The notes under the pieces were generated by a model. The model saw only the letters and a program-made list of their open reading frames with translations, searched no databases and was not told the origin of the DNA. Source: CADCVQ01 sp038260305 (GTDB taxonomy: Bacteria > Actinomycetota > Thermoleophilia > Solirubrobacterales > Solirubrobacteraceae). Taken from it: a stretch of DNA of 64,000 nucleotides. This document shows, in pieces, positions 24,480 to 32,713 of this stretch (the first letter of the stretch is position 1; every line of letters starts with the position of its first letter). A program made the position numbers and the translations under genes. Location of the stretch: assembly GCA_038260305.1 (NCBI GenBank), contig JBBSNY010000012.1, positions 1 through 64,000 on the forward strand, written 5' to 3'.

Positions 24480-24617
24480 GAGCCCCTCCTTGACGACGAT
24501 GAACAGCACGATCAGGGCGAAGAACGCGAAGATGCCGCCGACGATCGCGACCTTGAGCAGGAAGAAGCCGACAGCGATCAGGATGATCGTGGCGAGCACG
24601 ATTCGCGCGTAGGACAC
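24477..24617 (-). CDS. Small hydrophobic protein with two membrane helices
   Basis: GTG 24617 gives 46 residues (a start at 24677 would give 66). The sequence is almost all membrane-spanning: ARIVLATIILIAVGFFLLKV and AIVGGIFAFFALIVLFIVV, ending in KEGL. It resembles the small membrane proteins common in actinobacteria, for which no function is known. It overlaps the VOC stub on the other strand by three bases. Confidence 0.55.
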   Translation of the reverse strand: MSYARIVLATIILIAVGFFLLKVAIVGGIFAFFALIVLFIVVKEGL

Positions 24618-24691
24618 AGCGGGCTCGATAGTACCTGGAGCAGCGGTCGAAGATGCGGCCGCCGGAGGCACAACCAAACTGGAGGTCCCTC

Positions 24692-25852
24692 ATGCCCGAA
24701 GCCGTGATCGTCGACGCCGTCCGCACGCCCATCGGACGGGCGTTCAAGGGCTCACTGGTCGGCGTGCGCGCCGACGAGCTCGCCGCCACCCCGCTGCGCG
24801 CGCTGCGCGATCGCAACCCCGGCGTCGACTTCGACGAGACGGTCGACGTCATGATGGGCTCGGCCTCCGGGATCGGCGAGCAGGGCTACAACGTCGGTCG
24901 CAACGCCGTCCTGCTGGCCGGCTTCTCCGAGCATGTGCCCGCCTGCACCGTGAACCGCTTCTGCGCATCGTCGCTGCAGACGCTGCGGATGGCGTTCCAC
25001 GCGATCCGCGCCGGCGAGGGCGAGCAGTACATCGCCGCCGGGGTCGAGGCCGTCTCGCGCGCTGGGCTCGGCGCGGTGATCGCCGACGAGCAGAAGCACC
25101 CTCTGCTCAACGGCTCGGAGGGATCGCTCTACGACGTCTACATCCCGATGGGGATGACCGCGGAGAACGTCGCCGAGCAGCACGACGTCACGCGCCAGTC
25201 GCAAGACGAATGGGCGCTCATCTCCCAGACGCGCGCCGTCGCCGCGCAGGCGTCGGGGCACTTCGACGCGGAGATCGTCGAGGTCGCGTTGCCCGACGGC
25301 GGCTCGTTCACGCGCGACGACGGACCGCGCCCCGGCACGACGATCGAGAAGCTCGCGGCGCTGAACCCCGTCTTCAAGGAGCACGGCACCGTGACCGCGG
25401 GCAACGCCTGCCCGCTCAACGACGGCGCCGCCGCGGTGCTCGTCATGTCCGAGGTTCGCGCGGGCGCATTGGGTTTGAAGCCGCGCGCGAGGATCATCGC
25501 GTCGACGGTCGCCGCGATCCGTCCCGAGGTCATGGGCCTCGGCCCGATCCCCGCGATCCGGGCGCTGCTCGCGCAGACCGGCCTGACGATCGATGACATC
25601 GACGTCGTCGAGATCAACGAGGCGTTCGCCGCCCAGATCGTCCCATGCATGCGCGAGCTCGGCATCACCGAGGAGCAGCTGAACCCGTTCGGCGGCGCGA
25701 TCGCGCTCGGCCACCCGTTCGGCATGACCGGCGCGCGGATCATGACGACGCTGCTCAACGGCCTCGACGCCAAGGACGGCCGCTACGGCATCGAGTCGAT
25801 GTGCGTCGCGGGCGGGATGGGGCAGGCGATGCTGGTCGAACGGCTGGGGTGA
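24692..25852 (+). CDS. Acetyl-CoA acetyltransferase (thiolase)
   Basis: ATG 24692 is preceded by GGAGG and gives 386 residues. The thiolase active-site set is complete: nucleophile C91 in NRFCASSLQ, the NEAFAAQ motif, the His in ALGHPFGMTGAR and the second Cys in CVAGGMGQAM. Length and motifs fit type II (biosynthetic or FadA-like) thiolases, which condense or cleave 3-ketoacyl-CoA in the cytosol. It stands alone on the + strand and faces the wax ester synthase gene. Neighbouring SDR, crotonase and CoA-transferase genes suggest general acyl-CoA metabolism. Confidence 0.92.
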   Translation: MPEAVIVDAVRTPIGRAFKGSLVGVRADELAATPLRALRDRNPGVDFDETVDVMMGSASGIGEQGYNVGRNAVLLAGFSEHVPACTVNRFCASSLQTLRMAFHAIRAGEGEQYIAAGVEAVSRAGLGAVIADEQKHPLLNGSEGSLYDVYIPMGMTAENVAEQHDVTRQSQDEWALISQTRAVAAQASGHFDAEIVEVALPDGGSFTRDDGPRPGTTIEKLAALNPVFKEHGTVTAGNACPLNDGAAAVLVMSEVRAGALGLKPRARIIASTVAAIRPEVMGLGPIPAIRALLAQTGLTIDDIDVVEINEAFAAQIVPCMRELGITEEQLNPFGGAIALGHPFGMTGARIMTTLLNGLDAKDGRYGIESMCVAGGMGQAMLVERLG

Positions 25853-25968
25853 GGGCCGGCGCTGCGGCGGCGACAGCGAGATGTCGTCCTCGATCGCGAC
25901 AATGGCCTGCGCCTGCGCGCGGTCGCCGAGGAGCAGGACGCGGGCATCGCACGTCGAGGTGAGACGCC

Positions 25969-27351
25969 CTAGCCGGCAGGCGCCGGACGCAGTTCGGCGA
26001 GCGCCATGACGAGCCCGTCGGCGGCGACCGAGAGCCCGGGATCGAGATCGCGGTCGGCGAGCAGGCCGAAGCAGACGCGGCCGTCGTAGCTGATGATCCC
26101 GACGCTCAAGCCCTGGGTCGCGGGGTTCAATGGGACGGCCGGGTGGACGGCGAGCAGGCGACAGCCGTTGAGCCAGAATGGCATCTGCGGGCCCGGCACG
26201 TTCGAGACGACGAGGTTGAACGCGCGCAGCTCGCCCATCCCACGCGCGAGCGCCGTCGATAGCAGCGGCGGCGCCCAGCCCGTCGCGCCCGCGAGCAGCG
26301 CCCCCGCGCGCACTGCGGCGGAGTCCTTGAGCTCGGCCATCGTGGCGTGGATGGCGACGATCCGGGCGGCCGGGTCGGGCTCGCCGACCGGCAGGTCGAC
26401 GAGCACGGTCGAGATGCGGTTGCCGCCCTCCTCGCCGGGCCGACGCACGCTGACCGGCACGAGCGCGACGAGCGGCTTGCCGAGCGGCTCGCCCGCGGCC
26501 TGCAGGTAGTGGCGCAGCATGCCCGCGACGGCCGCCAGCAGGGCATCGTTGACGGTCCCGCCGACTGCCTTGCCCGCGATCTTGAGGTCGGCGAGCGGGG
26601 CCGAGACGAACGTGAAGCGGCGGTTCGGACCAAGGCCCGTGTTCAGCGGCGTCATCGGCGCGGACGGCTTCGTGCGGGCGAGCTGGACCAGGAGCTCGCC
26701 GGCGCTGCGCAGGTTGCCCGCGGCGCGCCACGGATCGGGCGACAGCGCGCGCGACGCGCTGTCGAGCAGCAGCTTCTGCGCGCGCACGACCGGCGTCGCT
26801 GCGAGCCGCGCGAGGTGGCGCCGGCGGTCATAGCCGCGTGGCTGCCAGGCGCCGTCGGGGATCGGGATGTCGAGCGGCTCGGGCGACGGGTCGAGCAGGA
26901 CCGTCGCGATGTCGACGGCGGCGACGCCGTCGACGAGCGCGTGGTGCATCTTCGCCAGCAGCGCGATCCGCCCGTCGGGCAGGCCCTCGACGACGGTCAG
27001 TTCCCACAGCGGGCGCGACCGATCCAGGCGCCGCGACATCTCCTGGCCGACAAGCTCCGAGAGCGCGGCGTCGCCGCCGGGGGAGGGCAGCGCCGCGCGG
27101 CGCACGTGCCAGCCGAGGTCGAAGTCGTCGTCGTCGACCCAGACCGGGTTCGCGAGCCCGGCGGCCGCTGACTGCAGCCGCTGGCGGTAGCGCGGCACGA
27201 GGTGCAGCCGGGCGCCGACGCGCTCGAGCACCTGCTCGTGGCGCATCCCGTCGCCGTCGTCGAACAGCAGCAGCCCGCCGACGGCCATGTTCACCGGCCC
27301 CTGCTCGGCTGCCAGCGAGGAGCGATCGGCGGCCGCTAGCTCCTCGCTCAT
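25969..27351 (-). CDS. Wax ester synthase/diacylglycerol acyltransferase family protein (WS/DGAT)
   Basis: ATG 27351 gives 460 residues, the normal length for the bacterial WS/DGAT family that makes wax esters or triacylglycerol from acyl-CoA. The catalytic HHxxxDG motif is KMHHALVDGVAA. Other family landmarks are RRLDRSRPLWELTVVEGL, TVNDALLAAVAGMLR, and FNLVVSNVPGPQMPFWLNG. The N-terminus LAAEQGPVNMAVGG is slightly divergent from the usual MxxxDAxFL. It points to storage-lipid synthesis at the membrane or lipid-body surface, a common actinobacterial trait. Confidence 0.9.
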   Translation of the reverse strand: MSEELAAADRSSLAAEQGPVNMAVGGLLLFDDGDGMRHEQVLERVGARLHLVPRYRQRLQSAAAGLANPVWVDDDDFDLGWHVRRAALPSPGGDAALSELVGQEMSRRLDRSRPLWELTVVEGLPDGRIALLAKMHHALVDGVAAVDIATVLLDPSPEPLDIPIPDGAWQPRGYDRRRHLARLAATPVVRAQKLLLDSASRALSPDPWRAAGNLRSAGELLVQLARTKPSAPMTPLNTGLGPNRRFTFVSAPLADLKIAGKAVGGTVNDALLAAVAGMLRHYLQAAGEPLGKPLVALVPVSVRRPGEEGGNRISTVLVDLPVGEPDPAARIVAIHATMAELKDSAAVRAGALLAGATGWAPPLLSTALARGMGELRAFNLVVSNVPGPQMPFWLNGCRLLAVHPAVPLNPATQGLSVGIISYDGRVCFGLLADRDLDPGLSVAADGLVMALAELRPAPAG

Positions 27352-27427
27352 GCTCGCCACCCTACGCGCGCGCGGGCCGGTCACGACTTCGATCTGGAGT
27401 TCGCCGCCGGCTGTCGCGCGGGCCGGG

Positions 27428-27961
27428 TTAGGCCGAGCTGCCGGGGTTCTCGTAGGGAGCGACCGCGGGCTCATCCGGGGTCGCTCCGATTCGGCGCGCG
27501 GAGGTCTGGCCGGTCGAGCCGATCGGGACGTGGCGCGTCGCGGCCGCGAGACCGATGACCGGCATGTTGCCGTAGATCGCCTCCTGCTCGCCGGCGTGCA
27601 CCTTGTAGGTCTCGTGCCAGATGCCGACGTCCCCCGACGCGCGCACCGCCTTGTTGAAGCGCTTCCAGGCCGGCAGGTGCGGCTCCTCGTCGCTGCGGGC
27701 AAAGCGGTTGAGGTCCTCGTAGCTGCGCCAGTACTGCACGACGGCGGGGCCGTTCATCCAGCCGAGGTCCCAGTGCAGCAGCCCGGCCTCGGGATGCTTG
27801 TCCAGCCAGCGCAGCATCTGCGGCATCGCGACGAAGACCGGCAGCCACTTGTGCGGCTTCCACGGCCTGTTGATCCGCATCCCGATGAGGAAGACCACGA
27901 GATCGCCTTCGGGCGCGGCGGTGTAGCGACCCTTGTGGACCTTGCCGAACGGCATGGCCAT
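27428..27961 (-). CDS. DUF4188 family protein (monooxygenase-like)
   Basis: ATG 27961 (MAMPFGKVHKGRY) gives 177 residues matching DUF4188, a dimeric alpha/beta-barrel-like family annotated as monooxygenase-like. Landmarks are LVVFLIGMRINRPWKPHKW, GPAVVQYWRSYEDLNRFA and GIWHETYKVHAGEQEAIYGN. The frame upstream to 28096 is Arg/Ala-rich and not part of the protein. The enzyme activity is unproven in the family. The gene sits 76 bases upstream of the WS/DGAT gene on the same strand and could be its operon partner. Confidence 0.85.
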   Translation of the reverse strand: MAMPFGKVHKGRYTAAPEGDLVVFLIGMRINRPWKPHKWLPVFVAMPQMLRWLDKHPEAGLLHWDLGWMNGPAVVQYWRSYEDLNRFARSDEEPHLPAWKRFNKAVRASGDVGIWHETYKVHAGEQEAIYGNMPVIGLAAATRHVPIGSTGQTSARRIGATPDEPAVAPYENPGSSA

Positions 27962-28172
27962 GAAGGCTACGGCTCGGCGGGCACGCCGTCGAGCGCGCGC
28001 AGCAGAAGCTCGCGCAGCGTCGCGCGCCGGTGCTACGCCCGGCGCGGCCCGCCGCTGACCCGGTCGGCGCGGTAGTCGCCGAGCGATAACGAGCACCGAC
28101 CGCCCCGATGCCAGATCGACATCTCAGCGACGCTGTGTCGCCAGGGTGGCATTCCTGCATCCATTTCGTGCC

Positions 28173-28215
28173 GGATTGACACCCCAGCGCGCGGCGCCGT
28201 TCGAGGTGTCAATCC
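28173..28215. promoter_or_regulatory. Perfect 11-bp inverted repeat
   Basis: GGATTGACACC (28173-28183) and GGTGTCAATCC (28205-28215) are exact reverse complements separated by 21 bases. They lie between the end of the SDR gene at 28268 and the start of the DUF4188 gene at 27961, both on the minus strand. As RNA they form a long-looped hairpin, possibly a terminator; as DNA, a split operator. A looser relative of one arm (GGTGGCATTCCTGCAT) occurs at 28145-28160. Confidence 0.45.
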
Positions 28216-28267
28216 TGCATGCCCGAGATCGAAGCGTGGCGCGGCGGCCGCGCCCGCGGGTGAGTGC

Positions 28268-29038
28268 TCAGCGCGGGGCCATGCGCAGCGCGCCGTCGAG
28301 GCGGATGACCTCACCGTTGAGCATCGGGTTGGTGACGATCTCGCAGGCGAGGCGGCCGAACTCGGCGGGGTGGCCGAGGCGCGGCGGGAACGGCATCGAG
28401 GCCGCGAGCTGCTCGCGGGCCTCGGCCGGTAGCGCGGCCAAGAGCGGCGTGTCGAAGAGGCCGGGGGCGATCGTGCAGACGCGGATCGCCGATGCGGCGA
28501 GCTCGCGCGCGGCGGGCAGGGTCATCGCGGCGACGGCGCCCTTCGAAGCCGCGTAGGCGACCTGCCCGATCTGACCGTCGTAGGCGGCGATCGAGGCGGT
28601 GACGATGCAGACGCCGCGCTCCCCGTCCTCGCCCGCCGGCTCGTTGGAGAGCATCGCCATGCTCGCGAGGCGCAGCGCGTTGAACGTGCCGACGACGTTG
28701 ATCGCGATGACGCGCTCGAACGAGTCCTGGCGATGCGGACCGCGGCTGCGGGCGAGTCGCTCGGCGTGGCCGATGCCCGCGCAGTGCACGCAGATGCGCA
28801 GCCCGCCGTCGGCCTCGGCGGTGGCGTCGACCGCGCGCGAAAGCTGCTCGGCGTCCGTCACGTCGGCGGCGACGAACCGCGCCCGCACAGCGAGCTCCGC
28901 CGCCAGCGCTTCGCCGCGCGCCGCGTCGAGGTCGGCGATCAGGACGTGCGCGCCGCGTTCGTGCAGGGCGCGCGCGGTCGCCTCGCCGAGCCCGGAGGCG
29001 CCGCCGACGACGAGCGCGCCTGTGCCTTCGATCCGCAT
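28268..29038 (-). CDS. SDR, 3-hydroxyacyl-CoA dehydrogenase type 2-like
   Basis: The 256-residue product has the NAD-binding VVGGASGLGEATARAL, then a CAG motif in VHCAGIGHAERLA, the catalytic Ser in TASIAAYDG, and YxxxK in VAYAASKGAVAAM. APGLFDTPLLAALP, EFGRLACEIVTNPMLNGEVI and RLDGALRM give the C-terminal pattern of human HSD17B10-like enzymes, which oxidise 3-hydroxyacyl-CoA, including 2-methyl-branched substrates. That assignment comes from motif similarity only. Cytosolic; transcribed alone after the glutaredoxin-like gene. Confidence 0.87.
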   Translation of the reverse strand: MRIEGTGALVVGGASGLGEATARALHERGAHVLIADLDAARGEALAAELAVRARFVAADVTDAEQLSRAVDATAEADGGLRICVHCAGIGHAERLARSRGPHRQDSFERVIAINVVGTFNALRLASMAMLSNEPAGEDGERGVCIVTASIAAYDGQIGQVAYAASKGAVAAMTLPAARELAASAIRVCTIAPGLFDTPLLAALPAEAREQLAASMPFPPRLGHPAEFGRLACEIVTNPMLNGEVIRLDGALRMAPR

Positions 29039-29092
29039 CGGCGGCGAAGGCTAACGTCATGTCGGCGCACGGGCCGACGCGGCGGGCGCGCT

Positions 29093-29380
29093 CTACGCCT
29101 CTGCAGCGTGCTCCTTCGCCCAGGCGATGATCGCCGCGCTGCCGTTGACGGTGCTGCCGTCGGGCAGCTCGAGCACCGGCAGCACCTCCTGGCCGCTCAT
29201 CGCCTTGAGCTCCGGTCGCTTGCCCGTCGTGAACAGCCCCGCCGGGCGGTTCTTGGCGAAGACGTTCGCGTCGTGATCGATGCCGGCATCTGCGAGCGCG
29301 CTGTCGGCACGCCGACAGGCGTGGAAGGGCGGACCGCCTGTGCCGAAGCTGCAGACGTGGAGTGTGGGCTTGTCGGGGAT
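29093..29380 (-). CDS. Glutathione S-transferase N-terminal/glutaredoxin-like protein without a normal start codon
   Basis: About 95 residues have a thioredoxin-like fold: KPTLHVCSFGTGGPPFHACR at the start, KNRPAGLFTTGKRPELKA in the middle, and the cis-Pro segment EVLPVLELPDG followed by NGSAAIIAWAKEHA, the usual GST N-domain ending. Between the upstream stop near 29454 and this domain there is no ATG, GTG or TTG in frame. The expected position is ATC at 29380, five bases after GAGAGG, followed by PDKPTLHV. Either ATC initiates, or an ATG was mutated or misread. Function is probably thiol chemistry, but the single-Cys context gives no firm activity. Confidence 0.6.
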   Translation of the reverse strand: MPDKPTLHVCSFGTGGPPFHACRRADSALADAGIDHDANVFAKNRPAGLFTTGKRPELKAMSGQEVLPVLELPDGSTVNGSAAIIAWAKEHAAEA

Positions 29381-29552
29381 GGCGGCCTCTCGTCGCGGAT
29401 CGTCGTCGTGGGACGCTACCCGTGCTACGGCGCAACGACCCGAAACGACCGCTCAGCGCGATCGATGGCGCGTCGCAGTGTCCCGCCGAGACGCGCCGCG
29501 CGTAGGAACACGGGAACATTCACGAAAGCAGGCGATCAAGGAGCTTCGACAC

Positions 29553-30023
29553 ATGCCGGAATTGACGGTCCAGGTACGCGACGAGATGGGCGACGGGGAG
29601 TGGCTCGGGGAGCTCAAGGTCCCGCTCGAGGCGACGCCCGCGACGGTGCGCGACTTCATCCGTGCACGTGTGGAGTTCGAGACCGGCGAGCACAACGCGG
29701 AGCTCGACCGCGGACGCTCATTCCGCGGCCTCATCGGGCCGCCGCCGGCGGTCACGTCCGAGCTCAACGGCTGGGCCGGCCGCAGGCGCGTCGGTCAGGC
29801 GGTCGATACCGCGATCATGCTCGAGATCGCGTTCGCCGCCTACGAGGCCGGCGAGCTGCTCCTGGTCGTCGACGACGAGATGACCGGCCCACTGGACTCC
29901 GAGCTGACGATCGCCGACGGCAGCAAGACGCTGTTTCGCAAGCTCAGGCCGCTCGTGGTGCCACAGACGGACCCGGGCCGCATCCGCTCGAAGCACGAGA
30001 AGATGCCCAAGCACCGGATGTAG
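29553..30023 (+). CDS. Conserved-looking protein of unknown function
   Basis: ATG 29553, with AAGGAG upstream, gives 156 soluble residues: LTVQVRDEMGDGEWLGEL, TVRDFIRARVEFETGEHNAE, VDTAIMLEIAFAAYEAGELL, then LLVVDDEMTGPLDSEL and a basic tail KHEKMPKHRM. The strand-helix pattern with a DDE segment is compact, but I do not recognise a family. It ends six bases before the next gene, so the pair forms an operon. Confidence 0.7.
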   Translation: MPELTVQVRDEMGDGEWLGELKVPLEATPATVRDFIRARVEFETGEHNAELDRGRSFRGLIGPPPAVTSELNGWAGRRRVGQAVDTAIMLEIAFAAYEAGELLLVVDDEMTGPLDSELTIADGSKTLFRKLRPLVVPQTDPGRIRSKHEKMPKHRM

Positions 30024-30029
30024 CCGCCG

Positions 30030-30434
30030 ATGGCCGAGGACGACCGCGAGTGGTACGAGCGGCTACTGGAGGTGCAACTGCTCGCGAACCCGGGAATCTG
30101 GCAACGGCTCGCCAAGCTCGGCGTCACCGAGGCGACCGAGATGCTGCTCGGCTTTCTCTACCTCGCGCCCGACGAGGCCGCCGCGCTGCAGCTCGTCAGC
30201 TTCCTCGACGAGCAGACCGACTACGAGGTCGCGTCGCGCGTGCAAGGCAAGGGCCGACGCGCGCAGTGGGTCGTGGCCGGCGTGACGAAGCCGGCGGCGC
30301 TGTCGCTCGAGACGATCAACGGGTGGGTCGAGTGGATGGTCGCGGCGGGCGTCGCCAACGGCCCGTGCGCGTTTGACGGCTGGACGGCGGAGGCCCGAAT
30401 CGACGCGGCGCCCGCGGCGCCCGCCGACGAGTGA
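30030..30434 (+). CDS. RraB-like (RNase E inhibitor B fold) protein
   Basis: The 134-residue product begins at ATG 30030. LLGFLYLAPDEAAALQLVSF, DEQTDYEVASRVQ and a later LETINGWVEWMVAAG recall the RraB/DUF695-type ferredoxin-like fold, where a two-residue basic patch binds RNase E in enterobacteria. Similarity is modest, and actinobacterial relatives have not been shown to bind RNase E. It forms a two-gene operon with the unknown gene just upstream and converges on egtD. Confidence 0.5.
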   Translation: MAEDDREWYERLLEVQLLANPGIWQRLAKLGVTEATEMLLGFLYLAPDEAAALQLVSFLDEQTDYEVASRVQGKGRRAQWVVAGVTKPAALSLETINGWVEWMVAAGVANGPCAFDGWTAEARIDAAPAAPADE

Positions 30435-30453
30435 CCCGCCGCCGCGCGGGGCG

Positions 30454-31506
30454 TCAGGCCCGTCGCGAGAGCGACACCGCGAAGAGGTCGTCGGGGTCGG
30501 TGTAGAGCTCGACGAGCTCGAGGCCGGCGGCGCGCAGGTCGCCCGCCAGGCGCTCGGGCGTGAACTTCGCGCTGATCTCCGTGCGCAGCTCCTCGCGGGC
30601 GGTGAAGTCGATCTCGAGGTCGAGCTTGCCGATCCGCACGTGCTGGACGTCGGTCGCGCGCAGGCGCATCTCGATCCACTCGCGCTTGCGGTCGAAGAAC
30701 GCGACGTGCTCGAACGCGTCGACATCGAAGTTCGCGTCGAGCTCGCGGTTGAGCACGTGCAGGACGTTGAGATTGAACTCGGCGGTGACGCCGGCGCTGT
30801 CGTCATAGGCGGCCTCGATGACGCGCGGATCCTTGACGAGGTCGGTGCCGAGCAGCAGATACCCGTCGGACCCGAGCACGTTGCGCAGGCCGCGCAGGAA
30901 GCGCCGCCGGCTGCCGGGCGTGAAGTTGCCGAGCGTGCCACCGAGAAACGCGACGAGCCGCGGGCCGGCGGGCTCGGGCAGATGCGAGAGGTGGCGCTCG
31001 AAGTCGCCGACGACGCCATGGACGGACATCCCCGGGTACTCCTGCACGAGCGTCTCGGCCGCGGCGTAGACCGTCGAGGCGCTGACGTCGACGGGCACGT
31101 AGCGCTCCAGGTGCCCCGCGGACTGCATCGCGTCGAGCAGCACACGCGTCTTCGAGGCCGAGCCCGACCCGAGCTCGACGAGCTCCGCCACGCCGGTCCG
31201 CTCGACGATGTCCTCGGCATTGGTCTCGAGGATCAGTCGCTCGGTGCGCGTCTGGTAGTACTCGGGGAGCTCGCAGATGAGGTCGAAGAGCTCCGATCCG
31301 CGCGTGTCGTAGAAGTGCTTGGGCGGCAGCTCCTTCAGCGGGCGCGTGAGACCGTCGAGGACGTCGTCGGCGAGCGTGCGCTCGTCGCCGGGGCCCAGGT
31401 AGGAGCGCACGTCAACACCCCGTTCGTCGACTACGCCCGCTCCGCAGGCTCCGCGGACTCCGTCGCCGGAGGGGCGCAGGGCGGTGCCCTCGAGGATCGG
31501 CTCCAT
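30454..31506 (-). CDS. egtD: L-histidine N(alpha)-methyltransferase EgtD
   Basis: The 350-residue protein starts at ATG 31506, which shares its A with the TGA of egtB (TGATG). EgtD transfers three methyl groups from SAM to the alpha-amine of histidine to make hercynine, the first step of ergothioneine synthesis. Landmarks are KHFYDTRGSELFDLICELP and EYYQTRTERLIL at the start, motif I in ELGSGSASKTRVLLDA, VPVDVSASTVYAAAETLV, and VAFLGGTLGNFTPG. Length is slightly above the usual 320 because of an Ala/Gly-rich N-terminal extension. The order egtE-egtB-egtD implies one transcript. Confidence 0.93.
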   Translation of the reverse strand: MEPILEGTALRPSGDGVRGACGAGVVDERGVDVRSYLGPGDERTLADDVLDGLTRPLKELPPKHFYDTRGSELFDLICELPEYYQTRTERLILETNAEDIVERTGVAELVELGSGSASKTRVLLDAMQSAGHLERYVPVDVSASTVYAAAETLVQEYPGMSVHGVVGDFERHLSHLPEPAGPRLVAFLGGTLGNFTPGSRRRFLRGLRNVLGSDGYLLLGTDLVKDPRVIEAAYDDSAGVTAEFNLNVLHVLNRELDANFDVDAFEHVAFFDRKREWIEMRLRATDVQHVRIGKLDLEIDFTAREELRTEISAKFTPERLAGDLRAAGLELVELYTDPDDLFAVSLSRRA

Positions 31507-32630
31507 CAGGTCACGTCCTTTGCGAGTCGGACGCCGGCGAAGATCTGCCGGCGTTGGGGGAGATCCCAGTTGCGGAAGGTGGTGGCGCGGACGCGTGCCT
31601 CGGTCGCCCAGGAGGCGCCGCGCAGGACGCGATAGCCGTCGCCGAAGAAGACCTCGGAGTACTCGCGATAGGGGTGCGCGACGAAGCCCGCGTAGCCGTC
31701 GAAGCTGCTCGCCGTCCACTCCCAGACCTCGCCGACGTCCTGCATCGGATCCTGGGTCCAGGTCGCCGCCTTCTCCCACTCCGTCTCGGTTGGCAGTCGT
31801 GCATCAAGCGAGCGAGCGAGGGCGTCGGCCTCGAACCAGGAGACGTGCAGGACGGGTTGGTCGTCGTCGTCGGCCGCCCCGTCCGCCGTCCAGCCCTCGG
31901 GGTGGGTGATGTCGTACTCCTCCTTCCACGACCAGCCCTCGTCCGACCACCACTCGCGGCGCTCGTAGCCGCCGCCCTCGACGAAGTGCATCCACGTCGC
32001 GTTGCAGATCGGCCGGCGGGCGATCACGAAGGCGGCGACGTGGCGCTGGTGGCGCGGGCGCTCGTTGTCGAAGGCGAAGCCGTCGGTCGGCGCGCCCATC
32101 TCGAAGGCTCCGGCGGGGATCTCGATCCAGTCGCTCGCCGGCGGATTGCTCCCGTCCACGCGCGGCGGACGAGGCTGCGGGCGCCCGCCCGGCAGGCCGC
32201 CGAGGAACAGCGTCTGGCGCATCGTCTCGTTGTGCTGGGCCTCGTGGCGGATGACCATCTCAAGCAGCGTGCCGTCGCCGGGGCCTTGGTGATCGAGGAT
32301 CTCGAGCGTGCGCTGACGGACCTGCGCGATGTAGTCGAAGACGTCGTCGCCGCGCAGGAACGCGAGGTCGCCGCGCGCGGCACGCGGGGTCTCGAAGGCG
32401 TCGTAGAGGTCGGCGAGATCACCGCGCAGCAGCGGCGCGCCACCGTAGCGGTGCCCGAGCCAGAGGTCCTCGTAGGCGGCGATGTGGCCGAGATCCCAGT
32501 CCAGCGGGCTCATCAGCGGGTGCTGGACGCGCTCAAGCGCGGCGTGCGAGAACGGCGCCACGAGGGCGAGGGTTCGCTCGCGTACGTCCTGCAGCGCCTC
32601 CGCGAAGGCTGTGGCCGGTACGGTCGCCAT
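31506..32630 (-). CDS. egtB: Ergothioneine biosynthesis protein EgtB (iron-dependent sulfoxide synthase)
   Basis: ATG 32630 gives 374 residues. An N-terminal DinB-like half supplies the iron ligands (His in WDLGHIAAYE and the pair in HEAQHNETM), and a C-terminal FGE-sulfatase half contains IPAGAFEMGAP, NERPRHQRHV, LPTETEWEKAA, WEWTASSF, and YRVLRGASWAT. EgtB joins hercynine to cysteine or gamma-glutamylcysteine using oxygen. No egtA or egtC is nearby, so the sulfur donor cannot be told from context, although direct use of cysteine would make both unnecessary. Coupled to egtD. Confidence 0.93.
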   Translation of the reverse strand: MATVPATAFAEALQDVRERTLALVAPFSHAALERVQHPLMSPLDWDLGHIAAYEDLWLGHRYGGAPLLRGDLADLYDAFETPRAARGDLAFLRGDDVFDYIAQVRQRTLEILDHQGPGDGTLLEMVIRHEAQHNETMRQTLFLGGLPGGRPQPRPPRVDGSNPPASDWIEIPAGAFEMGAPTDGFAFDNERPRHQRHVAAFVIARRPICNATWMHFVEGGGYERREWWSDEGWSWKEEYDITHPEGWTADGAADDDDQPVLHVSWFEADALARSLDARLPTETEWEKAATWTQDPMQDVGEVWEWTASSFDGYAGFVAHPYREYSEVFFGDGYRVLRGASWATEARVRATTFRNWDLPQRRQIFAGVRLAKDVT

Positions 32631-32713
32631 CAGGCGTTCAGCGTACCCAGGGCCAAAGCTGGGAATCACGACTGCTGCGTCCTGGCAGCCCGCCGTTCGT
32701 TACGCCGATCGCG

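Noticed and set aside
25860..25968. Possible short coding fragment between the thiolase and WS/DGAT genes
   Set aside because: One minus-strand frame reads plausibly for about 30 residues, but no family or boundaries can be supported.
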